DNA of 64,000 nt, from positions 3,286,001-3,350,000 of the forward strand of contig JAKNDB010000110.1 in NCBI GenBank assembly GCA_024305405.1, in the 5' to 3' direction. The translations under genes were made by a program, and so were the position numbers. This DNA is from Dirofilaria immitis. Its lineage: Eukaryota > Nematoda > Chromadorea > Rhabditida > Onchocercidae. The notes beneath the pieces are model-generated. The model was not told where the DNA came from, did no database searches, and saw only the letters and a list, made by a program, of their open reading frames with translations. How positions within the stretch are numbered: position 1 is the stretch's first letter; each line of letters starts with the position of its first letter. This document shows, one piece after another, positions 42,201 through 57,332 of the stretch.

Positions 42201-45200
42201 TCATTTTTTAAATGGTTTGTTTGTCTGCTTTCATAAATCCGATGAATTTTTTCATTTATATATTGATGTCTCATTTTCGAACGTCTTCTTTGAGATTTCA
42301 GGATAGTTAAATGATCGTTTCACTGCTCATGTTCTTCATTTTGCTCGTGGATTCAAGAAGCTATGAATGCTTTGCGATTAATAATACATAGTGAATCATT
42401 GAAAATTACTGCCAGAATTGTTTGAAAATCAAAACTGGCATTCATTATCTTTTGTTCTCGATACCATTTCATGATTTTAGTTTATCCGCAACAGCAAAAT
42501 GAAAGCAACTCTGTGAATCACTATCTCATACACATCTGGCGCCATACGCATTACACATTAACAATGAAGCAACGAGATCGTTTAAAGCCGAATTTAGAAA
42601 TCGATTTAAACACCAAAAATGATAGGTTAGACGGAGAACTTCTAACATGAACAGGATAATATGCAAGTAGACTGCTTTAACCTAGAATTCAAAAGTTACT
42701 GATTCATGATGGGCCAAAGAATAAATGTATGTTAAAATATGCCGAGCAGTATGAATTCTAATATATACCATCGCTTCTGAAAAACACCGATGAAATTCGT
42801 GGACAAATCTTTGACTGTACTTTATCGATGCAAGCTATACAAGAATTTGCCATGATATACTGTGAAGGAAGAACAAATTTATGTAAGCCGTAATCACATG
42901 AAAGAATAGGCCAATGATGAATGACATTTAGAAAAAAAAGAAACCAAGTAAAAAGTTAGCTTTGAAATAAATAGCTTAGAAGAAATGAATGTACAACGAC
43001 TAAGTCTGATGCATGATTAATTCTCAAAGGTACTCAAGAGAATTCTAATAAGATGAGCATAAATCATGGGGATTTTGGATGAAAAAAATAATAATGATAT
43101 GTACAAAGACGAATATATAGAAAACTATCCATTTAATTTTTAAATTGATGAATCAAATTCGAATCAATATGCTTTCTGATCATCAGAATATTCACTCCAC
43201 TATACATATTTTTTTGATTAATAGCATTCAACATTCAAGTCATCTCAATAGCTTTTTGATATTTGTTAAAGCAGAGAATAGACTTTGAAGAGACCTACAA
43301 TATTTGAGCAGTAATGTAAGAACAGGTAGAAAGAAAGAGAGAAAATGGAAGCAAGGATGAAAAATTACTATCGATAGATGACAGTTTCTGATTTCAGATC
43401 GGGATCAAGTGATAGAAGTTGATTGGCTTCCTGTGCACCCTACTTTCTTCTTCGGCAATTTTTTCCTTTCATTATCTATCAATCCCTAGTCGCGCCCTCC
43501 AATTCCGATATTGACCTTGCTGTTAATTTTACTCCTTAATCCCCATCGCTGATAACGATACCCTTCTTCCTTTTTCCCTTTGCACCTTGATAGCAACAGT
43601 TATGATAGCTACTTTACTATAATGATAGTAGTATTTGATGATTAGTTGCTGTAATGGTAAGCACTCGTTCAGTATCGTTGTAGCTCTAACGCGTGTAAAC
43701 TGTTGATTATCGATCCATGATGGTTAGTTATAGTGCAGTTAGCAAGTAATAGTAAATAGTGCGTCGAGAGAGGAGATGAGTGAGCAGTTTGGCAATGTCA
43801 ATGAGTCGTGGACTGGAATGAAGGAGGAGGAGGAGGAGTAGGAGGAGGAGGAGGAGGAATAGTAGGAGGGAGTGCCGGCGACAATATGATGCCATTTTTA
43901 GATAACTTTGAAATTGATTAACGCTTGACAACGCTCGTCATCCCCTCATCTATCTTACATCTTCAAATTCTGATTTATTGATTTCAACTTATATGATTCT
44001 GATGCTTTATCTATGTACTTATCTTATCCATTCATTTATTTCATTCATTCCATTCATTCATTCATTCCATTCATTCCACTTATTCATTCATTCATTTCAT
44101 TCATTCATTCATTCCATTCATTCATTTATTTCATTCATTCCACTTATTCATTCATTCCACTTATTCATTCATTCATTTCATTCATTCCATTCATTCATTT
44201 ATTTCATTCATTCCACTTATTCATTCATTCATTCATTCATTCCATTCATTTATTTATTTCATTCATTCCACTTATTCATTCATTCATTTCATTCATCCCA
44301 TTCATTCATTCATTCCATTCATTCATTCATTCCACTCATTCATTCATTCCATTCATTCATTCATTCCACTCATTCATTCATTCCACTCATGCATTCATTC
44401 ATTCCATTCATTCATTCATTCCACTCATTCATTCATTTCATTCATGTTCAGATATCTGGTAGCATGCGTGTCCATGCTGAAGAATGGATAATAATAATGC
44501 ATTATCCGAGCAGAAACATTCTTCATAATTACTATGCTGTCCGTTACCTCCTCTTGATCTCCTCCTCTTATAATTCATCTTAAAACTTCAACATATCATG
44601 TTTATAGTAAATTACAACTTCGCTTTCAACTTGCACTTTACATAGAATGCTTATAAATATTTTAGTACACATCTACCTATATTAGATGCACGTATATATC
44701 AGGTACTTGATTGATAATCATTCCTAAAAATTTAACAATTTAAAACTTTCTATCGTTTTCTTTCTAATTCACTTGACTTGATGATAAATCATCGTCTGAA
44801 CGATATAGAGAACTGTTAGATTGATGATTTTATATATTCAAAACAAATTCAAAAAATGAGCATTACCGGTTCTTTCTGATCCTTTCTTCATATTAAGAAG
44901 GAACTATTTGAAGAGTAGTATCCAGTGAATATACATATATGTATATATCCATATGGTATTGCTAAAAAAAAAAGCGCTAAATCAACAAATTCAATCGACA
45001 ACTTCATTTAGATGATGGCTTTCTTAGTAGAAAATCTCTTTTGTCAGATGAATATTGATAGGTATCTCATTCTGCATCGAGTGGAATCAATTAACTTTAA
45101 CGCTATTTCAGAGTCCTATTTTTTAGAGGTAGGTAAGATAAGTCATGCATTTGAAAATAGTTTACCACAAGATTTATCCTAAGATATATGATGATTTCTA

Positions 45201-48200
45201 ATGTTAGTACTTTCGGATCTTATTGACAAAAAGAAAATTCAAGAAAATCCCTTCTCCCACTCACTCCTAACTAAATATATTCAAAACAATCAGTTAGACT
45301 ATTAATAAACAGGTATTAGTATATGAAGATACATTGATCGCTATAAAACATTGATTTCTGAACAATGCGAAATTATGACATATTGACGTCATTAACTCTT
45401 TGTTGTGATTGTCATAGGATCATTTTTTTGCGGCAGATATTTATTTCTTTTGATATCTGTGCGGTTGATCATTTGTTATCACTTTACAATGTTTCTTTCC
45501 CTATATATTCTATTCTTCCGTTTAATTAATCTGTCGAGTAGTAAGCCTCATCATCCATCCGTCATCTATTTCAATGTGGTCATTGATCTTCATTTCACAT
45601 GATTGATTATCATCTCTCTTTTAAAATAGATCACCTCATCAGTTTAATTGCATCTTTTTGTTAGTTTGTAATTTCTTACATTCCTTACTTTTTAATCATG
45701 ACAATAATGAAAGTTTAAAGGAAAGTAAAATGACATCAGCTATGCTGTTAATCCTCATAATTGTATTTTATCAAAATTCTAATCAGTCTTTTTGGTTAAA
45801 GATTGTCAAACTTCATATTAACTAATGGTGATTAGATAGCTGAATAAATTCAATCTTTAAAATTTAATTCATTTAATCATATAAAATATTTTTTTGACAA
45901 TACAATCGTCTTAGATAGTGCAGCAGTACTCCAAAATATGTACTATGTAAATAAAAATAAGTCCCACTGCTGCTGCATAAACTTGTATTTGTCCAGAATT
46001 TGCTCCAACATACAGCTTCAATGCTCTCGTATTAGATTTGATAAACTTTATGTACCACCAACTGTTGTCTTCCATTTCCCTTCACTTTCGCTGACTGCTA
46101 AACCTTTTTCCATGTAATTATTAATCTAAAAATTAAAAAAAAAAAGAAGATTTTCCTTCCACTTGGCCCTCTTTTCTCGTTAAAACATGCGTATTATTGA
46201 ATAAAAAATTTATTAAATTCCGATTAATAGTAAATGACTTCTTGCAGTTGGTTTTAATGAAAGTCGGAATCTTAGAGAAATAAATTTTAGTAAAATGATG
46301 TTTGTAGTGAATGAAGCACTGATAACATAGTGAATGAACACCAGCGTGAGATACATGCAGAAAATTTTAGAACCGCAAGAATTTACTTCTTCTCGTTCAT
46401 TTTTGTTAATATGTTTTTTTTTTTTTTTATCTGAATCAGAAAGCATACTTTTCAATTTCAAATTCAGCATATTACGGATTGTGAACATCTCTGATTAATA
46501 TTATTAATTCGAATCAATTGTCTCGACTTAACTTTGAGAACCATTAAATCAGGCAGATTTTATTTTAAAGTTTTAGTAAAAATTATTGAAATCTGCGAAT
46601 TTAGAAGCAGAAAATTTGAGAACAAAAATTATTATGAATTAATATATGTTGGGTCATGAAATTTCGTATTTCTATTAATCTGCTACTCCCAATAAATTAA
46701 CTTGCGTAACACAATGAATTTGCTACCTCTTCTCAATAACCTGAACAAATTAGTACAATTTCGGAATGATGCTGACCTCTGTTCATTCACAAAGGTCAAT
46801 AAAACAAGCATGAAACAGTGGAAGAGAATTGCAATTATGCGAAATGCTTAAATTGGCTTATCGCTGCGAATATAAATTATTTTTTTATTTTTATTCGACT
46901 ACTGTCTTGCAGATTTTCGCTTTACTAAAAGTTGGCATATTTATTCATACACTTTTAGGATATATGATAGATTAATGGTAGTCTCTTCTCGAAAAATTGA
47001 GACAGGCCTTTCTTTGATTTTTAAATGTGACTCTCGAATTCTTTTGCTTTACATTTCTCTTTAACATGTTATGAGAAAGGATATTTAAAATTTTTGTTGC
47101 AACATCTTTTCATATTTCTTTTGCAAATAGGACGAAATCTTCATATTATATGTCGGTAAGAAATGATTGATTCCAAATACATTATCAATTTAAAATTTGT
47201 GTATGTCTGAAAACAGCTATCTTCTAACTTCTAACTTACAGAAAAAATATTAATAATCAATAATATACTTTTATTATCACTGTAGAATACTTGAAACTAA
47301 TAATGCCCGTTGGTTCCGGGAAATACTCCTTTTTTTCCATTGTTCAAATTTTCTAGAGAATTCTATCCACGAGCTATTTTTTGGAAATTGTAGTTATTGA
47401 AATATTTCCTTTCTTGATAGTTATGTATCGTTCATTCTTCTTTTCTCTCACAATATTCGTTTGTTTAGAAACATTTATATTTTATATTTTATTCTCTCAG
47501 CATTTCGTATTTAAGAAAGAATATTAAAAATCATTCCATCAATTTTAATTTGATTTAAAAAATCAAAAATTTCAGAAGGACTAAAGAAGAGTCGACAACA
47601 TCACTTGTTGAAAAGGTTGCTTCGGTAACTCCACTGGAGACGGTCGCTGAGCAACAACAGGTGGACACTACGTTTAGCAGTAATCGTGTCAACTTGAAAA
47701 TAGCTGCTAAAGATTCTACTGCAACATTTCCTTTTCATAATCTTCAATATGGTTTGTGTAGCAGAAACGAAAAATATACGTTGTCCTTGATACCACGGCC
47801 AAAAGAATTGTCAATTGTATCAGAGGAACCCAAGATTGCTTCTAATGCGCTGTTGCATCGAGTTGATTCCGATTTTCGAACTAAGTCAAAGTCGGTGTTG
47901 AATTCGTCGAATGAAAAGTGCAATAAATTTAGTACAGAAATCTCCATAGGCTCTCAGCAGTCTACACCTATCGAAAATCAAGAGATTTTGGAATCGTCAA
48001 AAACTGTTCGGAAAATAGTTTTGAACACATTTTTTCACCGATAATTTCGACGGTGATAATTGTGGACCGCGGTCATTAGAGACTGTTCCAGTTGATAATA
48101 ATACATCAGATATTGAAGTATCAGCTTCCAGTTATAAAATAATGCTAGCGATTGAGCGTAATTCATCAGAATTATGTACAAGTAAGGATTCAGTGGAGAA

Positions 48201-51200
48201 ATATGCCTGTATCGAAGGTATGGCAACCAGTAATTGGGATCCAACGCTTCTATTAAATAAACTGTACGAGGTGACTTTTAAATTTTTTTCAATTTTTCTA
48301 TGACGAGATTTATAATGGATCGAATGAATAAAGCCAATAACTCCTGGCAAGAATTATAAATTGAAAAAATTCCAAACTTCATTGAGCTACACGGCGTTTT
48401 AACTTTCTTTGCAAAATTAGTTGTTAGAAAATTTTTTGAATTAAATATTACTAAAACGTTAGCATTTGAAATTAAAAATTCTTGAGTTGCTCTAAAGCTC
48501 AAGATTATCAAAATAGTGAAAGAGAATGTGAGACGCCCTTTCGATTTTGCATATCGATTCACCAGTTAGGTTGCATTTCATCCCATGGATGATAGATTTA
48601 GTAGCATTCTGTTAAATTTAGCGAAATTGTAGGTCAGTTATGAGCCACGCAAGGAATCGAAACTTAACCGTTTCACTAACATGGAAGGACATCTTGAAGT
48701 TCCTGTAGATTGCGAAAGCATATACGCTGAGTTGCAAAAAAATTGGGTGCAAAAATATTTTCGGACTAGGGATGGACGTTTGCAATGGTTTGCTGTGAGT
48801 TATTCCTTTTCATTGTATCAAGAAATAAGGCAGTAACTAGGTTTTTTTATGCCATTCCACACACATATATACCGAAATACAGGCTTAAATCCGTGAAACT
48901 TTTCTAACATTTGTGGGAATTTTTTCAAAGTTTTTCTTCTTAACCTATGCTATTTGTTGAAATTTTTATAACATCATTTTATTGGGATTTCTATAACACA
49001 TTTTTATAACAGGAAATGTTGCAATTCAACATTTAGAAAGTAATTCTCGTGATTTTGAAGCTATGAAAAAACGTAACTTATATGGGTTTTTTTAGAGGGA
49101 AGAATGAGGTGATGAACATTTGCTCAGATTAGAATATCCAGTAGTTGGAATACTCTCAAATAGGTGGTATAAATAATAATTTTATGCATTTAATTTTCAG
49201 TCACATTTCGCAGATGATACGCCGATCGGGGAAATACTGCTTTCTGGCTGTGAAGTAGATGCTAACAGAGATGAAAACTCGCTTTATATACACGGCGGGA
49301 AGAGTCATATCAGAATGATATTGAGGTCAGCTTGATATCAGTCTGTTTATTGATTAGAGTTGATTTTAATGTTTATGTTTCCTAAACCATTGGGATTCTT
49401 GCTACTAATTCAGATTGCTCACAGATTCTGTGTACCGTTGTAAGTGGCGGATTATATAAGTCTGTGACAAAAACATGCATATGTATATGTTATTTCGTTT
49501 TTTTTTTCGGAAAAAAATTACTTTTCATTTAACAATTATTTAGTATCAATAAATCTGTATTTTTTCTCAGTCACTCTGAGTATGTCATATTTTAAAATGT
49601 CATCTATTCAATATATGTTTGTTGTTCTTCAGGATTCCGCCAGGAGTCAATGTATTTGATAAATGGAGGAAGGCTATGAACAGTCATGCTGCTTCATCGT
49701 ATCTTGATACATTCGTTAATCCTGTTTATCCTCCACTGCCTCATCTTACCGAGGTTATACTATTTATGAAAATATTATAGACCTTATTATTTATGCAAAT
49801 AATGTGAGCTGCAGAAAATAGAAGATTGCTTCTTAAAAGCAGAGTAAATTTTCCGACTCTCTATGTCCTTTCCATTTCCGTAATTTTTCCACTTTTTTTT
49901 TAAAAAATTTGCCTTGTCATCTTTATCTATTCATCGGCGAGACATGTTATTGAAAGTACTTCGTATCAGTGTAATATTTTTAATATATTATGCTGTTTGA
50001 ATTGATATTTGCGCTAGACTAAAGTTTTAAACTTGCAAGAACTACAAATTTAAATTAATCCTACGAATCTATGCTATCTGTGCTATGATTCGTATTTCAT
50101 GAGAGAGAAAAGCTCTGCCTTAAATCAGAGAATGATTTCAAATATTCTTCATTCCGTTTTGAAATTCTTCATTTTATCAGTATTCTACTATTGAATGCTA
50201 GTTTAAATTTATTCTCATTATGTCTTTATTTTTTATTTAATTCTGTAAACGATATCAACCACTTCAATGAAAAACCTGCTATTTTATTTCTATATTCTAT
50301 GCAGCAGGATTTACATTACAGAAAGTCATTATTATCGAGCTCGGGTCATGCTCAATGCGAGCTGGTGTACTGACAATGGAACCATCGTTACCACAGTCGT
50401 TTTTTCCAACAATAGTCCTTGTTAAAGATGATGGTACATTCATTGTTGGTGGTGATGCATTACTACCAGAGGTTTGTAGTTCTGTTCTTCTCTACGAGAA
50501 AGTTCATGAGGACATTCATTACAGAATGATGTTGCTGTACAATGATATTATTGTTGTCAGATTAAGGACTATTTTATGAAATAAAACCTGAATTTTGAGC
50601 ATTTCTACATTTTGTATTTTCAGTTTTAATACAATTCAAATAGAATGATGAGGTTTCAGAATCGTCGTAAGGGTGAACTGATAAGACCACTGCGCCCAAC
50701 GGATATCTCACTGGAACGGTATATATTTCATCGACCAGCTTTGAAAGCTTGCTTGCAGAAATGTGTAGATGATTTGAAGATCAATCCTGCTAATTATCGG
50801 GTAATTATATCTTTTCTGTAGCATCATGTTAAGAAAGGGCAGTTAACGATAAAAATGAATTGTCACAAAAGTTGGCAACTCATTTATAAAACTGTTACTT
50901 GATATAGTTACTGGATCACGGTCAATTAATACTAAATGAAATATAGCTTTCAGGTTTTGCTTTCAATTCCGCAAAATATTCCTACTACTCTCATAGCAGA
51001 TTTATTGAAAATTGTTTTGGAAGAAATGCACTTCCAGGTTGTTAAGTACTCTTAACTTCTCCATTCTTTATTTATTTGCTACAGTGTTGTTTGTCTCCGC
51101 ATTTTTGTGTACTTCTTTAGGTTTGCTTTTGGTAGGCAAAGTTCTTTTTCAGTAATTTTAAGCTTATAAAATTCGCTTTATTCAAGGGTGCAGCAATATC

Positions 51201-53328
51201 ACGTCAGCCAAGTCTTGTATTATATGCCTACGATGTAGCTACTGGTGTAGTCGTTGATATTGGCGATTGTGTCAATATTGTGCCAGTAATTGATGGTATG
51301 TTCTAATCTTGAAAAATTGGCTTCCAAGGAATAGAGTCATCTTATCATTCTTTGACTCTGTTTCATAGTAATTTCTATCAGAATTTAATGACATATGCAT
51401 GAATTTTAAATATTTCCAGTACCAAACATTTAAAATCCCTTGAAATTCGCTGCAGAAGTATTAATTCAAATTTGTTATTTTTACCTTCTATAGGATTGTT
51501 TCTTATCCAATAATTGGTATTCCCTTGACGGAGGACTGTTCTATCTCTAAACAAGTGGGATTATAATAATGCACAGTTATGAGCATAAGTTATTCCATAA
51601 AATTCCACAAGATCGGTACGTGGAAGGTATTGTTAGCAGCTGGTCAAAAAAACCCCTCAGAACTCCAAGTAAAATGTAGCGTACTACTTATTCACATAAA
51701 TTTCGAGATTAACGAAGTTGGAGATGCAATTAATTTTACTATTTAAGAAATGAATAAAGTGAATTCCCAATCTTATTTAGAGGATGTGAAATAAAAGATG
51801 TTTAATATTCAAAATTATGCATATTTTCTTACGTATAATATTTGTACAAGACGTAATCGTGCAAGAGTGAACAACATGCTGTGCGAGGTTATTGTTAAAT
51901 TTTGAAGGTTATGTTGTCGAGAGTGCGATTGTCTCATTGCCGTGCGGCGCAACTCAAATTATCAATGCTTTGCAAACAAAACTTATGGAATCAAATTGTG
52001 TTGGTTACACTTTTCAATCTCCAGTTGAAATGCTTATTTCGCGCTATGTTATGGAGCAGGTACATTTATTCCTCACTTTTCTTTTCCCATACTATGGAAA
52101 CAATTTGCTAGACATATGTATGTAATTGGTTTTATAATTAAGGCATGTTTTGTTGCTACTGACTATGAAGGAGAAGTTAAAAATCTGCAAATAATAATTG
52201 TGACATAGATGCAGTCGTTTCAATTGAACAATTTGAACCAACTAGTGAAATGATATCTTCATTTAAGGTATGTCATCACTTATATGCATCTGATGTGTGA
52301 TTGGCCAATGATTGTTATCTTTTGTATGCAATGACGTTTCACTTTAGATAAATTCTGCTCGTTTCGCTGCTACTGAAGGTTTATTCAAACCGAAAAGATG
52401 GGGTCTTGATACGAAAGCTCTTCATCAGCTAGTATTTGAAGCTGTACAATCATCACCTATTGATAGTAGAAAAACTTTGTTCAGGTAAACTTGCTCTTGT
52501 AACATGGTCAGCTTCTGATGCAGATTAATGTGAAAAACGTTTGATGCGGATTTTTCGTTTTCAACTATGGCATTTTCATTGCATAATTTGTACTTCAATT
52601 TATTCCATCTTTTAGGAATATATATCTTGCTGGTGGCGTCACTTTACTTCCTGGTTTAGCTGAAAGATTGGAAATAGAAGTGGCATCACTTGTCGCACCA
52701 ACTATTCATACGCAGGTAGTATTTACGTTTTGGTTTTGTCACGATGTCTAAATATTATATGTAATCTGTCATAGCCCTCATAATATCGAGACTGCCAGCA
52801 ATTGGAGTTGATGCTGTGTCACATCTTCCACTTGAATTTAAGATTTTTCCATACTTACAAATGAAACTGTGGAGATAATTTTTTCATTGAAGAATATTGG
52901 TTAATCACATACAATGTTCACTTGTTTTCTCCACTTTAATTAAGGTGCCTTTTATTCCAGTTCGTTCCATTTATTAAATGTACTCATGAAATTACAAGTA
53001 TAAAATTTCCGCGATCAAGCTTAGGTCAACTTTCTTTCAACTATCTTCGTCGTATAGCAATTTTTCATACATTACTTTACACTTTTTCTTGTTTCATTCC
53101 TATTCCTCCAAATTTAAGCCGTAGTATTAATAATTTTTCTTTTAACCGAAATTTTGCCAATCTTTTTTATCTTTTCGTATCTTACAGGTCCATCTTTCAC
53201 CCTGGAGGTACAACGCAGCTTATCTGGGCGCACAGGTGATTGCTTCAAGTACTCAATTTGATCAAACTTGTATTACGCTTGACAGTCTCAATGATTTTCT
53301 TCATCATTTGCAGAATTCCATCTTTTAG
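39250..53328 (+). CDS. PH-domain/actin-related-protein fusion gene
   Basis: About 915 aa from 18 exons: 39250-39282, 39380-39453, 39606-39699, 40065-40198, 40524-40693, 47576-48270, 48633-48794, 49201-49325, 49633-49753, 50322-50471, 50660-50800, 50954-51037, 51187-51295, 51908-52059, 52143-52267, 52348-52484, 52616-52715, 53188-53328 (TAG). The N-terminal half is hydrophilic and Ser/Thr-rich. A PH-like domain follows (YFRTRDGRLQWFA, then FDKWRKAMNSHAASSYLDTF as the C-terminal helix), then a complete actin fold: phosphate-1 loop IELGSCSMRAG, GGDALLPE, SIPQNIPTTLIADLLK, phosphate-2 loop VVDIGDCVNIVPVIDG, adenosine motif LAGGVTLLPGLAERL and C-terminal SPWRYNAAYLGAQVIAS. PH exon 49633-49753 joins actin exon 50322-50471 at phase 0, so one protein is predicted. 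Frame slips: near 39420, 48030-48035 (extra T) and 52179-52183 (missing A). The start is uncertain. The function is unknown; a membrane-lipid-bound Arp is an inference. Confidence 0.8.
43821..43868. repeat. GGA-rich imperfect triplet repeat
   Basis: Purine-rich GGA/GTA triplets in the long intron of the PH-actin gene; it produces a poly-Leu shadow frame on the other strand. Confidence 0.9.
44029..44447. repeat. TTCA/TTCCA mixed tetra-pentamer array, about 420 bp
   Basis: Irregular alternation of CATT tetramers with CCATT and CCACT pentamers, inside the 6.9-kb intron 40694-47575 of the PH-actin gene. Because no unit makes a stop codon on the plus strand, two overlapping plus-strand frames of 149 and 201 codons stay open (Ser-Phe-Ile-His rich). 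There is no sign that either is translated. Confidence 0.9.
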
Positions 53329-54146
53329 TCATGTTTAAATAAAGATTTCTTGTAATTACCAAAATGTAACAAATCATTTTTCCAGTATGTTGGATTATTT
53401 AAGTTTTTGGCTGTACTTATAATACTGATGCATTATCGAAAATGTTATCAGAATATATCACTTTACAGTAACTACTACCGTATTACCATTCACTGCCTAC
53501 TAATGTGATATCAGCGCTTAGTGATCATTAATAAATGTTTTGCTGTTGTTTTCTATTAAAAGAAATGTCATGTGAAATGTATTGAGTTAGTCTAACAGAA
53601 ACTGGAGTCATGTGTGATATAATATTTCATATCAAGTAAACTGGGCTGTTAAAATTAGAATATACTGGGCTCACTGCTTGATTTTCCTTCAAATCGAAGT
53701 AATCACCGGGATTCTAGAACTAGGGAAGCAATTTTTGCAGTTATCTAATTTCCTCCCTTAGACATAGTTGTGCTTTTCTACTGTTTTTGGCTAAAACTTG
53801 ATATGACCAATATCACTTTGAAACGGTATACTATGGACTATTTCATTGCGAATGATTGTTTTATTTTTTGATTTTATTGCATTTCCAGAATAAAGCGTAT
53901 TTTTGCTTTTCTAATTCCATCTATCAACAGGATTCCATTTACTCGAATTACAAATACCTTGGAAATTCAGATTTACTGTCTTCCTGTAAATATGGCTTAA
54001 ATTTTAAACTTTGAAGGGAGTATTTGAAGTAGTGAGGTGAAAATTGTTCTTGTATTCTTCAGCTTATGTATGAATCTGTTGCATGTGGGAATTTATCGAT
54101 ATATACAAAATCGCCCTGGTTTTCTGTTTTGTATTTTAGCATAAAT

Positions 54147-56445
<2,299 letters not shown>

Positions 56446-57332
56446 CAAGCAATGGTTGTTTGTGTAGCAATTGATTTAAAACTTATTTTATATCTTTATT
56501 AGAAGCAAAAATTGTTTGTCTTATCACACGTATCTAAAATTTAATTTCATATGTTTACTTTTTATTTGTCCACTGGTAATCGATAAAATTATTTTCCCAA
56601 TTGTGCGAGATATGGCAACATGATCAACCAGCAATTACAAAAAGCGAAAAAAAAATGCTGCTCTCAGATCGTCGATGCTGTTGAAATTAGATTTAAAAAA
56701 TTCTTTGCTGTGCTGAGAAATTTCAATAAGATTTTAAAATATGAGAGCGGAAAAAATGATAATTTACAGATAATTAAAATAAATAATTCAGGATTAAGAA
56801 ACGGGTTTCTGTTGATGCATACTAGTAATTGCTTTAAGGGAATTCTCAAGAAATTATTTTAAGCCCTAAGAAAAGTGAGTGGTTCTTTCGACTCAAAAGT
56901 TAATGGATAGAGGCAATTCATCGTATCGTTACATCTGTCACACATCCTTATTTTGCTTGGAAAAACTGGATTTTGGAACAGTAATCACCTTGACTTTTTC
57001 TTTAATAATAAATGGATGTGTGTTGGTCATCTCTTGATCTCAACAATTCCAGTTGGACCATAGTAGGATACTCGAGTCATGCTCCTTTTTTTTTTTTTCT
57101 TGAGAAATCGAAAAGTATCATTCAGTTATTCAGATTAAGGAACACAACGCTTTGAAATTTGCTAATTTATCAATAAAAAGTTAATTCTTGATGTGATAAA
57201 AGTGAAAGCTAAATATTTGGATTCATAATCTATTGGAAAATAAAGACTTGATGATTTCGAATAATTTGGTAGTTTGAAATAAATTATCTCCTTCTATAAA
57301 ATTCACTGATCATTTTAAATTTGGGTATGTGT

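Noticed and set aside
43978..44583. 201-codon open frame, Ser-Phe-Ile-His repeats
   Set aside because: Generated by the stop-free TTCA array inside an intron.
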